Both the position numbers and the translations under genes were made by a program. From NCBI GenBank assembly GCA_019925105.1, contig JAHGAU010000007.1, positions 1,798,001-1,862,000 of the forward strand: DNA of 64,000 nt. Direction: 5' to 3'. This DNA is from Niebla homalea (lineage: Eukaryota; Ascomycota; Lecanoromycetes; Lecanorales; Ramalinaceae). This document shows positions 34,660 through 46,973 of this stretch, piece by piece. Each line of letters opens with the position of its first letter. The stretch's first letter is position 1. The notes beneath the pieces are model-generated. The model was given only the letters and a program-made list of their open reading frames with translations. It did not search any database and was not told the origin of the DNA.

Positions 34660-35225
34660 GTCGGCGAGCCTACTGAGCACCATGCTCAATATTACAAACA
34701 TGTGAGAGTGGCACCGTCTTGGGCCATCTTGATGAAGGCCGACCTTGGCTTTGTCGAGGAGGTCATCCCATGATACGATGACATCAACGAAGAGGGTCTA
34801 TGTGAAGCCTGATTGGTTACGTACGTAAAGGAAGCAATATTTTAAGGCAGAGGAAGAACTTTGTTCCTTCATACGAACGGCCTGCTGGGCCGCTGGAAGT
34901 TTCCTAGCCTCCTGAACCAGAAAGCGCCATTGAAACTCACTGTTTGCGATTGGAGTTTCGGCAAGTTTCCACCCATGTTTGGCAGTCAGAGCTCTGCATG
35001 CGATGGAAGTCTGACCCTCATGGTTTTTGATGACTTGTGATTCGTCCAGGATGATACGGTCCAGCTTTGGGGAAGGCTTTCATCACTTCGTGACAACTGG
35101 CAAGACGAATGTCGGCAATTTCTCCGGACTTGCTTCGAAGTATAAATGCTGAAGGCGCTCTCAAACAATGCGATCATCATTAATACCAAATCAAAGTTTG
35201 AAGGCCTCCTCAATACGATTGAATC
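34660..35225 (-). pseudogene. SNF2-family helicase/ATPase relic
   Basis: On the minus strand, scattered over several frames, are pieces in the correct order of an SNF2 ATPase: NFDLVLMMIALFESAFSIYT (motif Ic-like DVVLTTY region, about 35210-35130); LDRIILDESQVIKNHEGQTS, the DExH box with D-E-S and IKN; RALTAKHGWKLAETPIANS, matching the motif III (R/K)W-L-GTPI-N block (about 35060-34940); and, near 34715-34676, HSHMFVILSMVL, like the linker before the second RecA lobe. Stops and frame changes separate all of them. Clearly dead; the parent was probably a Rad5/Rad16-like chromatin ATPase. Confidence 0.6.
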
Positions 35226-36840
35226 GATCTAGGAACTCTGGAAGTATGCGAGCATTGGCTTCCTCTGGTGTCGTACCCTGCAATCCATGCGGTAACCAGA
35301 GTCCGAATGGACCCGTAGCCTTTGCGCATGACCCAGCGCGCTCTCGCGGGCTAACATTGAGTTCTTTGGACTACCATTGCTCTTGATATTCTAGGAATGC
35401 TTTAGAGTTGGAGCGCTCGATCGTCTGGAACAAGTGGTCGATGTCACTGCATCCTCGGACGATCATGATTGCGAGTCCAAATCCAGAAACGCGTCAGATG
35501 GCTCATCACAATTGTGCTCGCGATACGGAAGCTCAAAGCAATTTATCCACCGCGCGACGGTCTGGACGGCATGTGTAATCTTTCCGAAATGGATTGAAAT
35601 ACGAAGAGCTTTTGATTTGATTAGTCCTCGTTGTACCAGAACTGGATAGACATCCCAGATAGCTGATTGTTATTGACCGCGAAAGTAGAGAGCATGGATA
35701 AGTGGACCACAACCCATTGGTCGGCCTATGTTGCAGAATCAGTGCCATTGATCTACACAGCCTTTGTCCTTCAGGGGTCCTTCAGCCTCGCCCCACATTT
35801 TGTGAACTCCGACGAGATTGTATCTGTAACGAAAGTCCTTACAGCTTTTGATACCGAAGAGTCGTCGTGGGTCCTTGCAATTTGCACTGAGAAAATACAA
35901 ATCATTTCTTCTCGGGTACTTCAGGCGGCGGGGACGGCCAAGATTTTCGCGGGATGACTGCATGATGATTGATCACTAGCTGTTGTGAGATGAGAAATTG
36001 AAAAGAGCCTTGCGGGGGAATGAGAATTTGATCAAGCCACCCATGATGATGACCGAACTCAGTCCAGCATACCTATCACTCAAGGCTTGTGATTGGCAAC
36101 CTGCGGAGGCGGCGAGCTGCGCAGCTTCTATTCCGGAGGTCCGGCAATACGTGTAATCTTCGCAGGCTCCGCCGCCTTTTTTGACGGGTGGAGCGGGCCT
36201 CTCCTCGCATTGCTGCTCCGATAGGCTCGAATGCTGACACGTTAGACAAACCCCGCCTTAATGTTACGACCTCTTGGGAACTTTCCTAGAGGCTATGAAA
36301 CTTGCCAAGGCAGGGTCGCCTGACTGGAAATCTTCCAAGGAGTGTAACAGCTCAACCATGATGCGAGAAACATGACGCAATGCACCGTGCATTCAAGCAT
36401 CATCTCTATCATTGCAGCGCGCGCCAGTAAAGGGTTTGGAAAAGATGTCGCATTGCTCCCAATTTCATCTTGGAATACGACAGTAACGACCCTTGACCAA
36501 AGCCTCCTAATCTCATCCGGCAACTATGAGAGTATTGACCATTTGAAACATGAACTCCGCCGATCCTTTGCTCCCACCACTTCATTACGCATCAATGTGG
36601 AACCCAACGCATGCATCAGCCTTGCTCACCCACCATGCCTTGTTAAAAGCAGCCCAGTGATTGGCAGCAACCTCGCTAATGGCGCAACGTGTATTTATCT
36701 TGCGGTTCGCAGAATGTGAAAGTCTCGCTGTGCCCTTTCGATCTACTAAAAGAAGGCGGAACGAGAGCATGAAATATTCGTGACCAAATTGTCACACGTG
36801 TCAAGTCGCAAAGCTTCCAACCCACTCGCAGCAGCTGATC
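35226..36840. other. intergenic
   Basis: No gene identified on either strand; the upstream part of the SNF2 relic may extend into 35230-35470 but is unreadable. Confidence 0.45.
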
Positions 36841-38137
36841 ATGGCATCCTCGGGCCCTCCTACTCTCCCAATACCACCTGACGGAGACCGAGACAGAGGC
36901 TGGCAATTGCTTGTCATTCAGTCATCATTGGACGGTATTGCCGGCATTCTGCTCATTGGCCGCTTCTATACGAGGACCTTCATTACAAAAATTCTTGGTC
37001 TGGATGATTGGTCTATCCTGTTGGCAGGAGTAAGTTTCAACCTTGACACACTGATATATGAATGAGCACTGACTCACGAAAGCTTGCCAATCTCGTTGCA
37101 TTGATTCTGGATGTATATCGAGTTCGCTGGGGGTGGGGCAGGCATACCTACTACCTGATCCAGACCGCCGAATCTCGTGCAAAGCTGATCGAAGCAACTA
37201 AACTGAGCTACATTTGTCAGATAGACTCCTTCCTCGCACTTTTTTTCGTCAAGCTCTCCGTTGGAGTATTTCTCCTGCGTATCTTTGGTGTCAGAAGGGC
37301 CACCATATGCATCCTGTATTCTATAATTGCCTTAGTCTTTGTCACCACCATGTTTTCAGAGGTGATGTTACTTGCGCAGTGCAGACCGCTCAACAAGCTA
37401 TGGAATACCGCATCACCTGGAACTTGTTGGAGTCCGCAGACACTCATCAATGTGCAATACTATAACGGTGGTGGGTTCTACTCGGATCATATGCTCATCC
37501 TACTGACGTTGCGTACGACAAGTCACCGCGGTTGTGACAGACTGGGCACTCTCCACCGTTCCTATCGCCGCCATGTGGAACCTTCAGATGACGTCTCGCC
37601 GGAAGGCTGGGATTGCAGTCCTGATGGGCATAGGTTATTTGTAAGCACCGAAGTTGTATGATGATAGAGCTACGACCTCTAACATGCCAGCAGCAACGGT
37701 ATTACGGCCATTATTAGGACTGTTTTGTACAAGAATCAAGCCGCCACTGACATTACCTGTGCGTCTTCCGCTGGCATGGCAACCTAATCTAGATTCGAAG
37801 AAAGTCTAATAGTCACGTGTAGGGGCCATGATACCAGCCGACATTTGGGCAGGGTACATTACTGCCATTGCGTCACCGCGAGAGAAACTCAGAGCTGACA
37901 GCCCACGATAGGGTCGAAAGCCGCCTTGGCATCATTGCTGCCTGCGTACCAACCATCTACCCCCTCTTCAACTCGACCAGTCGTCTTTCCTTCAAAGGTT
38001 GGACCAAAATGTTTTCACGAAAATCTCTTGACACGAAAGGCACCCCCAAAAGACAATTGGCCTTTGCAAAAAATCTCGAAGAAGGCGATGAACTCAATAA
38101 CTGCCGCTTTGAGGAGCGGAGAGAATGCCGAGACTGA
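36841..38137 (+). CDS. fungal rhodopsin-like 7TM integral membrane protein (PTH11-related type)
   Basis: Six exons: 36841-37029, 37083-37470, 37523-37640, 37691-37758, 37823-37853 and 37912-38137; introns of 50-64 nt, all GT-AG with matching phases; 339 aa. Seven hydrophobic spans: the first in WQLLVIQSSLDGIAGILLIG, then LDDWSILLAG, LANLVALILDVYRVRWGWGR (family motif of charged, Trp/Gly-rich loop), FLALFFVKLSVGVFLLRIFG, IIALVFVTTMFSEVMLLAQCRPL (conserved CRP), VTDWALSTVPIAAMW, and LGIIAACVPTIYPLF. The cytosolic tail is basic. This family is widespread in ascomycetes as putative surface receptors; ligand unknown. An uninterrupted reading suggested damage, but splicing resolves every break. Confidence 0.9.
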
Positions 38138-39053
38138 TATTAGGACGGTTGCCAATGTCTACGAGGCCAACAGTCGGGCAAGCTTGAGTCATAGTCGGCC
38201 GGCGCAGTAAGATGCTTGTAAAAAAGATGCGACGTTTACGTTGGACGATTTCGAGTCAGGAGCACAGCGGGACCGCTGGGCAGCGAGCAACGATACTCCT
38301 GGCAGACGGGGTGTCTGACAAGGTTCTCGGATCGGAGCGCCGTCATCGAGATTGAGAAGGATTGCTGATGAGCTGCGACTCAGTTTCGCGATAAGGCATC
38401 ATACCTGCTGTATCCATTCCAGTCCGGGGGCGCATTAAGTAACAGCTATGAATCTCCTATTGACGGGCTCCCGGGTGACGGTATAGCTGCTAGTCCATTT
38501 GTCGACGTTATTGTTTATGGCATATTTGTCCACGTTGACAGATTTCCTGCTTCAGAACTGTAAAGCAATCAGGATGTCGGTCATTGGATTCCCAGCGCTG
38601 GCGTTGCATCTCTGGGTGGAAAAAAAAGTCGGTGACCTCGGCCTCCTCTCTGGATCTCTCATATATCGCCTGGATGATGTCCTATGACACTATCTACGTA
38701 GCTCAAGATCTTAGGGATGATCTCACGGCTTCTGTGAGATGACTCTTGGTCAGACATGGAGGTCAAACAAGAGTGATCCTTCTCGCGAATACGGTTACCC
38801 AAGTCGTGCTGCTGAACTGCCTGGATTCGATTTTGCGCGCTTCTTACACGTACTATGTCTTTGCATACGCAGGTGTAAGTAGGGTTTTCAGAATGCAGGC
38901 TGCATCCGTTGATCTAAAAGACTCAAGGGATTTGCATGTGGTGGTTGAACAAAGGCTGCCTCTACAAAGGTGTGACTCTTATTATTGGCTTCACGAGAGG
39001 GTATCCTCAAGAGTCTTGAGCTCTATCATCGGCCAGTATGACTGAGATTTGCT
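38138..39053. other. convergent intergenic
   Basis: No gene seen. Confidence 0.5.
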
Positions 39054-40067
39054 TCAATCTATCAAGCGCCTTTTCGCCTCGAGAGCTTTGCCAGAGGTTA
39101 CCGGCTTGGCCACGTTCACATAGACCTTTACACCCCAAGCCCGTCTTCCATTTGTAGCTTCGGCAGCTTGTCGTGCTTCTTTTGCGGTAGGGAAATCGAC
39201 GAAGAGGTAGCGGTGATCCCACGCATCTGGGTGCCCGAAGCCACGATTCTTTGGGATGACGACTTTGCTAATAGCTTCAATACTGAACCCCTGGAAAAGT
39301 TCTCGTACTCCTTGATTAACAGAAGCATGGTCCGCCATCCTAGGCAATCCGCCTACCCACAACCGACGCCCTTCCTCGTTGTATCCCTTCCAATGGTCTG
39401 CTGCGTCATCTCTGGTCCAGCGCTGGAATGGAGGTTCGAACTGATCTGGCTTACGAACCCTAGTCGATGGCTGGATAGATGATCGACCATACGCCTTGTC
39501 GCGGTATCCCGGAGCGTCGTCCGACTGTCGCGCTCTCTTCTTGGATCTGCTGGCTTTGCAGGGCCCGATCTTGACTGGACGACCAAGTACATACTTGCCC
39601 GTTAACTCCTCCATTGCACCTTCAGCTGAATTTTTACTTGGGAGCTCAACGAAGCAATATGATGGATTTCTCCCCGTGAAAGGATCAATGGACATGTTGA
39701 TGTGCTCGCTGGATTTCACGTCGCCTGTCAGTGACTCCAGAGCTTCATGTCTGGCTGCTTGCAACATAGCAACTCACATTTCGTAACAGTGGTTGATGAA
39801 AAGATCTTCAATTTCTTTGGTTCCAACTGTGTATGGCAGATTCCCAACGTACAATCGCCTTCCTTCGTCGACTGCCTGCAGTGTTCTCGCATCGTCTTGG
39901 CCACGTATCTCTGCCACAGATACAGTTGCCGCTTTTGCAGCACTCTCTCGTCGGTTCCATAATGGGATATCTGAGTTCTGACCCTCCTGATTGGCCGAGG
40001 AAGTGTTGACCACCGGAATCAAGCCTGCGTCTGGCCTTGCGCGCCAATTGCTCGAAGATGCGGCCAT
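39054..40067 (-). CDS. two-RRM RNA-binding protein
   Basis: Exons (minus) 40067-39778 and 39708-39054; 69-nt intron 39709-39777; 314 aa. RRM1: RNP2 RRLYVGNLPYTV, then across the splice site NHCYEIEHINMSIDPFTG, RNP1-like RNPSYCFVELPS. RRM2: RRLWVGGLPRMADHASVNQG with RNP1-like HRYLFVDFPTAKEA, ending RAWGVKVYVNVAKP. A basic linker KASRSKKRARQSDD separates them. The acceptor at 39709 was chosen because it restores the RRM1 beta2 strand; the nearer CAG at about 39722 breaks the frame. Likely nuclear mRNA-processing or ribosome-biogenesis factor of a fungal-specific group; exact role unknown. ATG at 40067 precedes MAASSSNWRARPDAG. Confidence 0.9.
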
Positions 40068-40765
40068 GGCAGTATTGAGGCGGCAGCGAAGACAAAATTT
40101 GTGGCAAGAACAAAGCTGGAAGTCGAAATGACATAGATCACGAAAGCCTTGAGTCAGTGTCGTGAGGGAACGAAGATGCAAGAAAGTTTCGATAGAGACC
40201 CTGACCTTACCGCATTCGGCCAAGAGTTGAGCGAAATGAAACGCCGCAAACGGGACTTGAACTCTGGACTGTGATAGGACCCGAACGCTTGCATGCACAA
40301 CAACAGAAGTCCTCACTTCTAATATACTGAAGAGTCTTCTTGACGGGAGAACACCAACGGCGAAGACTGATCGTGAACATCTTACCCCTCACCAACACCC
40401 TCGCATGAGTGCCTTAATGTTTGTCATCTACTCCGTGACATCTGACGCCTCGAAGCTTCTCTGATGACAATTAACAGTGTAAGAGTGTAATTCATGAATC
40501 CTATTCCGAACATCAACTGGCTGCGCTTCATTTCAGGGCCACAAGTACAATTTCGATTGCATCAATCAATTCGCGCACATCTCAACTCCGCGGCCTGCCC
40601 ACGGCTCAACAGTCAAGCGTCGATCTTCGTGAGTTAATTGGCTTACCTTCGATCTCTGATGATAACGACTCGGACGTCTCTCGATATGGCTTCCTCACAG
40701 AGCCAGTGCCTACACTACTACTGTCTGATCATGGTGAGGGACAGTGTATGTAGTATGGTGAGTGA
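40068..40765. other. intergenic between RRM gene and caspase-like gene
   Basis: Promoter/5'UTR of the RRM gene and 3' flank of the caspase-like gene. A minus-strand AGTTCAAGTCCCG near 40240 resembles a tRNA B box, but no cloverleaf fits. Confidence 0.5.
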
Positions 40766-42354
40766 TCAGAGCCCATAGTTCGCGTCGTCCTCATACCTCG
40801 TCAACTTGCGCTTTTTATAGCGGTACATCTGATCTTCGTGCTCTTCCACTGATCCAACGGCTTCGGACAAATCTGAAATTTCAGTGTTCTCGGTGACATC
40901 GCTCCCAAGCGACTTCTCGGCAGAATCTTTGAAGTCAAAGCTAGCTGGACTGGCTGAAGATGAGGAGGGTGTTTGGACTTGGAGCGTGGTCATTGGATGG
41001 TGCCTGAGGGTTGGAGGTTCCGGAGAGTATCTCTCTTGCCTGCCGCTCTGTTTCCTTTTTGAGCTTCTCGCAAAAAGCCGAACAGCCCGCCCCGCCGTCG
41101 TGTGTTGAACGCTGCCAAATCGGATCCCAACACCAAGCCTATTGAACTGTGTCATTTTCATGATCGGACTCATGAGATCTTTGATCTGCTCCGTAGATGG
41201 TTTCTGGGCATAATCGAAGTGCACAGTCAATACACGCCGATTGAGGTGCTCTACTGCTGGATTAATGGGTTCTTCCAACTGTTTTTGGTCCTCAACAGCA
41301 TTTCTACCCTTTTCGCGCGCGACCTTGCCTGTGCGGTTTCCTTTCCTTACAGGATGAAGATTGATAAGACCTCTATCATCATTATGACGATTGAATAGCA
41401 TTGGCGCTTGGTCTTCGGGGAAGTCAGTTACGTGGTGCTTAATCTCATAGAGGAGCTCGGCAGTCGTGAAGCGTCCACTAGGCCGACTATCAAGCAGCTT
41501 TTCCAAAGCGTAGATCAAGGCGGATGTGAACGAGTTGGGGCCCGGCCGCTTTGTTAATCCCGTTGGACTAGTGGCAGCAAGAAATTCGAACTGACTGTTC
41601 ACGAATGAGCGGGACCTCTTTCGAACGCCAATAAGAGACTGCATAAGCTGACCTTGGCTCTCCCCTTGTCAACCCCACAGTTCCAGCATAGCAACTTTGC
41701 CACAAGTCAGCAACTCTTCGGATGTCAGGAGGATCGAGGACCAACCAATCAAAAATCTCGAGTACGTTGCAGGTTGTGGCTTTCAGCAAGCTTTCTGTTC
41801 GATTCCACACGATATAGTCACACTCCCTATCTGGGTCGGTAGCTGATTGGGCAATACGAGGGTCATTCGGCGAGTTGCGCCTGCAAGTATAAGCAGCTGG
41901 TAGACCTTGTTCTTCCTATGTGTGCCTGTACACACCCGAACAGTCTGAGCTGGCCATAAATGGGCCCGGGCTTCCCATGGCCCGCATAGTAGACGATGAG
42001 TAAAGTGTCCCGATCGTTGTGCTCCCAAGTAAAGTCAGCGATAATCTTGTTGACCTGGGCTTGCAGCGGCCGGCTGGAATATCTGTCCAGATATTTCTTC
42101 ACTGCATGATAGTGGAACTTTTGCTCCAATACACCCTTGAGCTTTTCTACTTCAGCTTCTGAAGAGATGTCGCTGGAGTCGTTCGTCCATTGCAAGAGCA
42201 ACACCTCGACCTTTTTATAGGTCTGGGAATTATTAAGGTTATGTTTCTCCATGGTCTCGTTGAACGCTATCTGGTATCTGGAGTTGTCTTGTGTCAGATC
42301 TGAGTCATAGTCTATAGTTGACTGATGTCGAAGATCCGCGAGCTGAGAACCCAT
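40766..42354 (-). CDS. caspase-like (peptidase C14 fold) protein
   Basis: Exons (minus) 42354-41936, 41880-41746, 41694-41653 and 41594-40766; introns of 55, 51 and 58 nt; 474 aa. The core fold reads VEVLLLQWTND, LKGVLEQKFHYHAV, RDTLLIVYYAGHG with catalytic His about H126, LRLFGRNSPNDPR, DYIVWNRTESLL, CNVLEIFDCCYAG with catalytic Cys about C186 completed across the exon 2/3 junction, then FEFLAATSPTGLTKRPGPNS and FTSALIYALEKLL. This matches the fungal caspase-like domains found alone or as N-terminal effectors of NLR-type proteins. Here there is no NACHT or repeat domain; the C-terminal 190 residues are charged and disordered with a basic YKKRKLTRYED end. A role in regulated cell death or proteolytic signalling is inference. 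Confidence 0.9.
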
Positions 42355-43849
42355 GATGAATGATTTGGAGTCCTAATATACCTCCTGATCCCAACGATTG
42401 ACCTTCCACGGATCCAGCGGTCAACACGAAAGGGACAGTAGGTGGCCAAAAGGGCCGATCGAGGCAGTGATAGTATTGGAAAGGGGCCAACGGAGGGTTA
42501 TGACTGGGTTGGCAATGTCGCCACATTGGCAAGCGATACATTCTTTCTTATATGGCTCACCTCTCTACCGACGAGGCTGGTGAGGGCAGTGCTTTCGCGA
42601 GAATCTTTGCGAAGCAAAGGCCCTTACTTTTGCAAGGCGACAAGCTCGGTCAGCCGGAGCTAGCGCCCAGTGATAGCCTCGTCGGATGCCACTAATGTTC
42701 TTCTGATAGCAGCAATACCTACCACATTGCTCATGTGGGGTCTACGATGCTGTCCGCAGCTGTACTGCATTAAACAAAGACTCGACGGCGTGCTGTGCGG
42801 CCTGGAGTCTGCAAAGGGACTCATCGAAAAGGAGCAAAGTGGGCGTCAGGCATATTCACTGCAAAAGCACAGCGTAACGAAGCACTGCCCTCCATTCTGA
42901 TCAAACATCAAAGACGATTGGTGCGCAAAAGATGCCGGCAGCAAGTAGCTGTGGGCTTGTTCGGAACGCACGATTGGCGTGCTCTCTGTGGCCACACTTA
43001 TGCAGCTTTCACACGGATATTTTCCATTCCGTATGCTCGCAACGAGAATGAAAGCGGGGCCTACGGGAATCGAGCAGGCTAAAGGTGCCTCAAAATTTCG
43101 TCCACGAATTACATGCTGAATCAGTACACCATCCCCACCTTTCGATATGAAGTACCATGTAGCAGTACCCAATCCGATTTGCGGCTCTTCGCAATGAGTC
43201 CAGAGACGGCAGAGCGCCTTAAATGTAGGGCTTTTCCGTAGGCTGATATCCACTTTTCACAAATCAGCGTCGTCACCATGTCAAATACGCCTCACGAGAA
43301 TAGCGTCCTTCTCCCCCAGACTGAAGTCAATTTTGATTGCTGATACCGCACTAGACTTACATACCCGAAGAACGCGCCGATGTGGACAGGAATTGGAATC
43401 TAAATGCGCAAAAGGTGTGAATTCAATATGAATCTGCAGTCACAACTCAATCTTTGACTGTCTTTTTCTCATAAGCGACCAAGAGAACACCTTGACAAAG
43501 CCAAAGTACGAATGAAAAATGACGACGGCATTGCGGAATACGATGTCACTGTTGTGAAAGCGGAATATGATTCGACGAGGCATACATGGATGTACACACT
43601 GACGGATTGCCACGGCATAGCGATTAAAGGCACGGTCCCCGAGGACAAGCTTGATTGACAAGGCTGAGTCAGGCCCGGGCGTTGTAGCAAAGACTGCTGG
43701 GCACCGTTTGCTTTGTCGGACCTCGCTGTGAGCTTCCATTGGTAGTATAATAAGACGCATAGAGCGCTATCAATATCATATCTGATGCCACAACCCTGTT
43801 CTTTCAATTTGATTGATTTTGATGAACACAGGACGCTTTGAAGCGCAAC
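42355..43849. other. divergent intergenic between caspase-like and DUF6594 genes
   Basis: No gene I can name. A 135-codon minus-strand frame (42846-43253) lacks an ATG and a matching upstream exon; it might be a relic. Confidence 0.45.
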
Positions 43850-45543
43850 ATGGCATCCTATGATATTGCTAGTGAACTGGAGCAAGGAACACAACGGTCC
43901 CCTCCGCTGAGCGAAACGTGGAAATCCTCACAGACTGCAACAACGCATTGTGACCTTCTTCCATCGACCCAGTGCGAGAGGGAAAAAGATACATCTCTGA
44001 CCCCTCCCAGTGACTCAAGAACATCAGGAATATGTGTGCCTAGGATTAGTTCAGGACTCAGGCGACTATGCAATATTTTCGCGACGCGGTCCGAAAGGCC
44101 TCCAGAACTTCAAAGACAACGTCGCATGGCGCCTACAAAGATACCAAAGCGTAAATCTCAAAGGGTAGATAAGTTTGGAGATCAGATCTGACCTGCAATA
44201 GTCGAAGACTTTCCTCGAGGCTTTCCTCGGGTCGCCTACTTTCTCGACAGCGATGACGCATTCATGGTATATCGCAGGTTTGGGACTGTTTTTGCGCGAT
44301 TGCTATTGAACAAGCAAGATGAAATTGCCGGCCTCGAACAATTCCTGCTAGGCATGGACAAGACAGACGAACGTGAGGGCAATGACATGTACTTGATGTC
44401 GCACAAAAAGGACAATAAACGGGATACTCTGCCGCGCGCCTGGCAGAACAGATCGCGAGGGGACGTAATGCAGGAGCTAGAAAAGAAGGTCTTAGAGTAC
44501 GGTGAGCATTGATGGCGGAACAATGAACCCCCAACATTTTGTGCAACTCCTTCCCTGGGCTCGTCTGATTATGCAATCCACTGAACTATCACCAGGCGAA
44601 TTGTTGCTCAAGGCCAAGGAATTGAAAGCGTTGGACTGCCCTTCGTCAAGAGACTACCACAGTGTGCTTCATTTCATGGAAAATGACGGCGGGCAGCTCT
44701 TCAAAAAAGAGAGCAATTTCATCTACGAAAAAGCAGATCTGGTCACCCTCCGGCCAGGCAGAGATCACGCATGGCTCGATGACGTGCTTGAGCGGATGCT
44801 CAAAGCTTGTAGATGTAGACTCACTATAGTATGTTCTCTCCCAGTTGCTTGAATGGTGGACAATCCCAGTGCACGCGGCCAAGTCTTATGGACGATATGC
44901 TGACTTGTTTTGTAGTTCTTGTTTTGCTCAAAGGTATATCGGCGCCTTGCAACCCTGGAATCTGTCACCATGATAATAATCCCCCCTGTCCGCCGTTTTC
45001 CTCGCGTCCCTAGCACAGCTCGCATCTCTCTTAATAATCTGAGGTACTATTTCGCTAACGAAATCTACCGCGCGGTTAGGACACCCTAGCTAAAACGTCA
45101 GCATCCGAAATCCACTACTACTCTCGCGAGCGTATCGCACTATGCGGAACCATGATCATCACAATGGCTATCCTTGCTCTCCTCATCATCCCTGTATGGC
45201 TCCTTTACAGATTTTCCGTCACAGGAATGATCTTCACCAGCTCGATCCCCGTGTGGATTATTCTGGCTTTCACCTTTATATTTTCAGCGACGTTGTCGGC
45301 GGTGACAAAGGCGAAGCGGCATGAGCTGGTAGCTGCAGCTGCTGGGTGAGTTGAGTATCTCATCTCTCATTTGCCCGTTCAATCGCGATTGAGACGTGGT
45401 TTTGCTGATACGAGATTTCCACCACCATATGGCATTTTGCACTCTGAAACATCAGATGACACTGACAAGATGAATGGTCCACATCAGATATTGTGCCGTC
45501 TTAGTGGTTTTCCTGGGCAATGTAAACAATGGCAAAGGTTGAA
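43850..45543 (+). CDS. DUF6594-domain membrane protein
   Basis: Six exons: 43850-44150, 44202-44501, 44596-44828, 44916-45074, 45131-45345 and 45489-45543; 420 aa. After a disordered Ser/Arg-rich N-terminus (about 95 residues) comes the domain start FPRVAYFLDSDDAFMVYRRF, LLLNKQDEIAGLEQFLL, then ELLLKAKELKALDCPSS, a middle helical region, LATLESVTMIIIPPVRRFP, and three C-terminal membrane spans ending TLSAVTKAKRHELVAAAAG and YCAVLVVFLGN. The TKAKRHE(L/I)xAAxA and Y-C-A-V-L-V-V-F motifs are hallmarks of this ascomycete family of unknown function. The fourth intron (45075-45130, GTTAGG donor) is the least certain; if it is not real there is a frameshift there. Confidence 0.86.
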
Positions 45544-46153
45544 GACGGGCAGAAACCACAACGGAACACTCTCCCCTTACTTTCACGTTGGAATTAACAT
45601 AGATCACGGCAGAGTTCAATCAACGTCGCTCATTCGCTCAGTGTAGACCTCTGATGCTCGCAAAGTAACCCCTTGCATTGTTCCAAGAGAAGTCGCGCTT
45701 TTCTCACAGGGGTTCCCTCATCACTCCGTGCACACATCCATCTGCAAACCCAAGACTTCGAACACTTCTCAATTTAGAGCTGTCGCATTGACGTTTCCAC
45801 AAAGGAGGTCATGGAAGAGCGGGACCAGCTAACAAAGTTGAACAGAGAGAGAAATCAAAGAGCACTTTCCCTCGGTACGGAGGCCAAGCACTCACCCGTT
45901 CAATGCGCGCAAAGTCGACTCGAAAGCTCTTGAAACAGGCCTTCCAAACAAAGGTCGCACTAGCTTATTAACGCACCATTGTCCACAGCTGAGTCCGATT
46001 TGGAACAAGCAACAAGACGAGGAAAGTCAAGGTAGGACATTTGAACATCTTAATGAAATCGCATTAACCATAGACCATCACATATACAAGACTGACAGTG
46101 CATCGAGGCATTCATCGAATCAAGGGAGATAAGTTCCAGGTCAACTGCCAGCT
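45544..46153. other. convergent intergenic
   Basis: No gene seen. Confidence 0.5.
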
Positions 46154-46973
46154 TCACCACCCATACACACCGTCCTTGTGCACGAACCTCCCTGCATCCG
46201 CGTCGCGTTTCCCCTCCACAATACTCAACAGCGTTTCCCCCGAAACCATCGGATCGCCTGCCTTGCCCCACCCACTGTTCGCTTCCTCGCCACCCCATCT
46301 CCGAAGATTCGACACTACGAATCCAGGACACATTGCAAATACCTTCATCGAGTCCCTGTTCCTCATGGCCTCCTGGACGGCAAGCATATTGAGAGCTGCT
46401 TTACTGGTCGAATACCCCGACCCGTTCTTGATAGGACTGGCAGTCCCGTACATGGGCGAATCCGGGTTGGATGCCCGTGTCAGCGATCCAACACCGCTGC
46501 TCACATAGATGGAGTAGGGATTCTCCGACTTCCTCAGCAGTGGGTGGAAGGCTTCAGATACCAGGGCAGGGCCGATGACATTCGTCTCCATGTTGGCCCT
46601 CATGCACGTTTGCAGGTCTGGATCCACGTTGCCGACTGCGGCGTTGTTGATCAGGACGTCCAATCGGCCAAACTCTTTTTCGATCTGGGCTGCAGCTTCG
46701 TGGATGGAACTCTTTTCAAGGACGTCGAGGTAAATGGTTGATAGGCTGCCCTTGAGGCTGCCGGTGGATTCGATCTCTGCTCTTGCTGAGTTGATTTTCT
46801 CAAGCGAGCGACCTGCCATGATGACGTGGAAGCCTGAGGAGGCGCTAGCTATCACTTTGGAGGCTGCGTAGCCTACTCCTGAGTTGGCGCCTTAACAGAA
46901 TGATTAGTTGATGATGCGAGAGAGAGTTGCGTAAGGATGGCCTACCGGTGATGAGGATGATTCTTGAAGTCAT
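46154..46973 (-). CDS. short-chain dehydrogenase/reductase (carbonyl-reductase-like)
   Basis: Exons (minus) 46973-46946 and 46890-46154; 55-nt intron 46891-46945 interrupts the nucleotide-binding loop so that MTSRIILITG joins ANSGVGYAASKVIA; 254 aa, the classical SDR length. Motifs: TGANSGVG, LINNAAVGN, Ser in SIYVSSGVG, catalytic YSTSK, and CPGFVVSNLR. The C-terminal block GETLLSIVEGKRDADAGRF is typical of fungal carbonyl-reductase-like SDRs. Substrate unknown. Confidence 0.92.

Noticed and set aside
34159..34773. 204-codon plus-strand ORF
   Set aside because: Overlaps, antisense, part of the SNF2 relic and has no recognisable domain.
37470..37912. Rhodopsin-like gene considered a pseudogene because of several frame changes
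   Set aside because: Four short GT-AG introns with consistent phases restore the whole family sequence.
40207..40320. Possible minus-strand tRNA (AGTTCAAGTCCCG)
   Set aside because: No A box or pairing acceptor stem at the required distance.
42846..43253. 135-codon minus-strand frame between the caspase-like and DUF6594 genes
   Set aside because: No ATG, no convincing upstream exon, no family resemblance; kept only as a possible relic.
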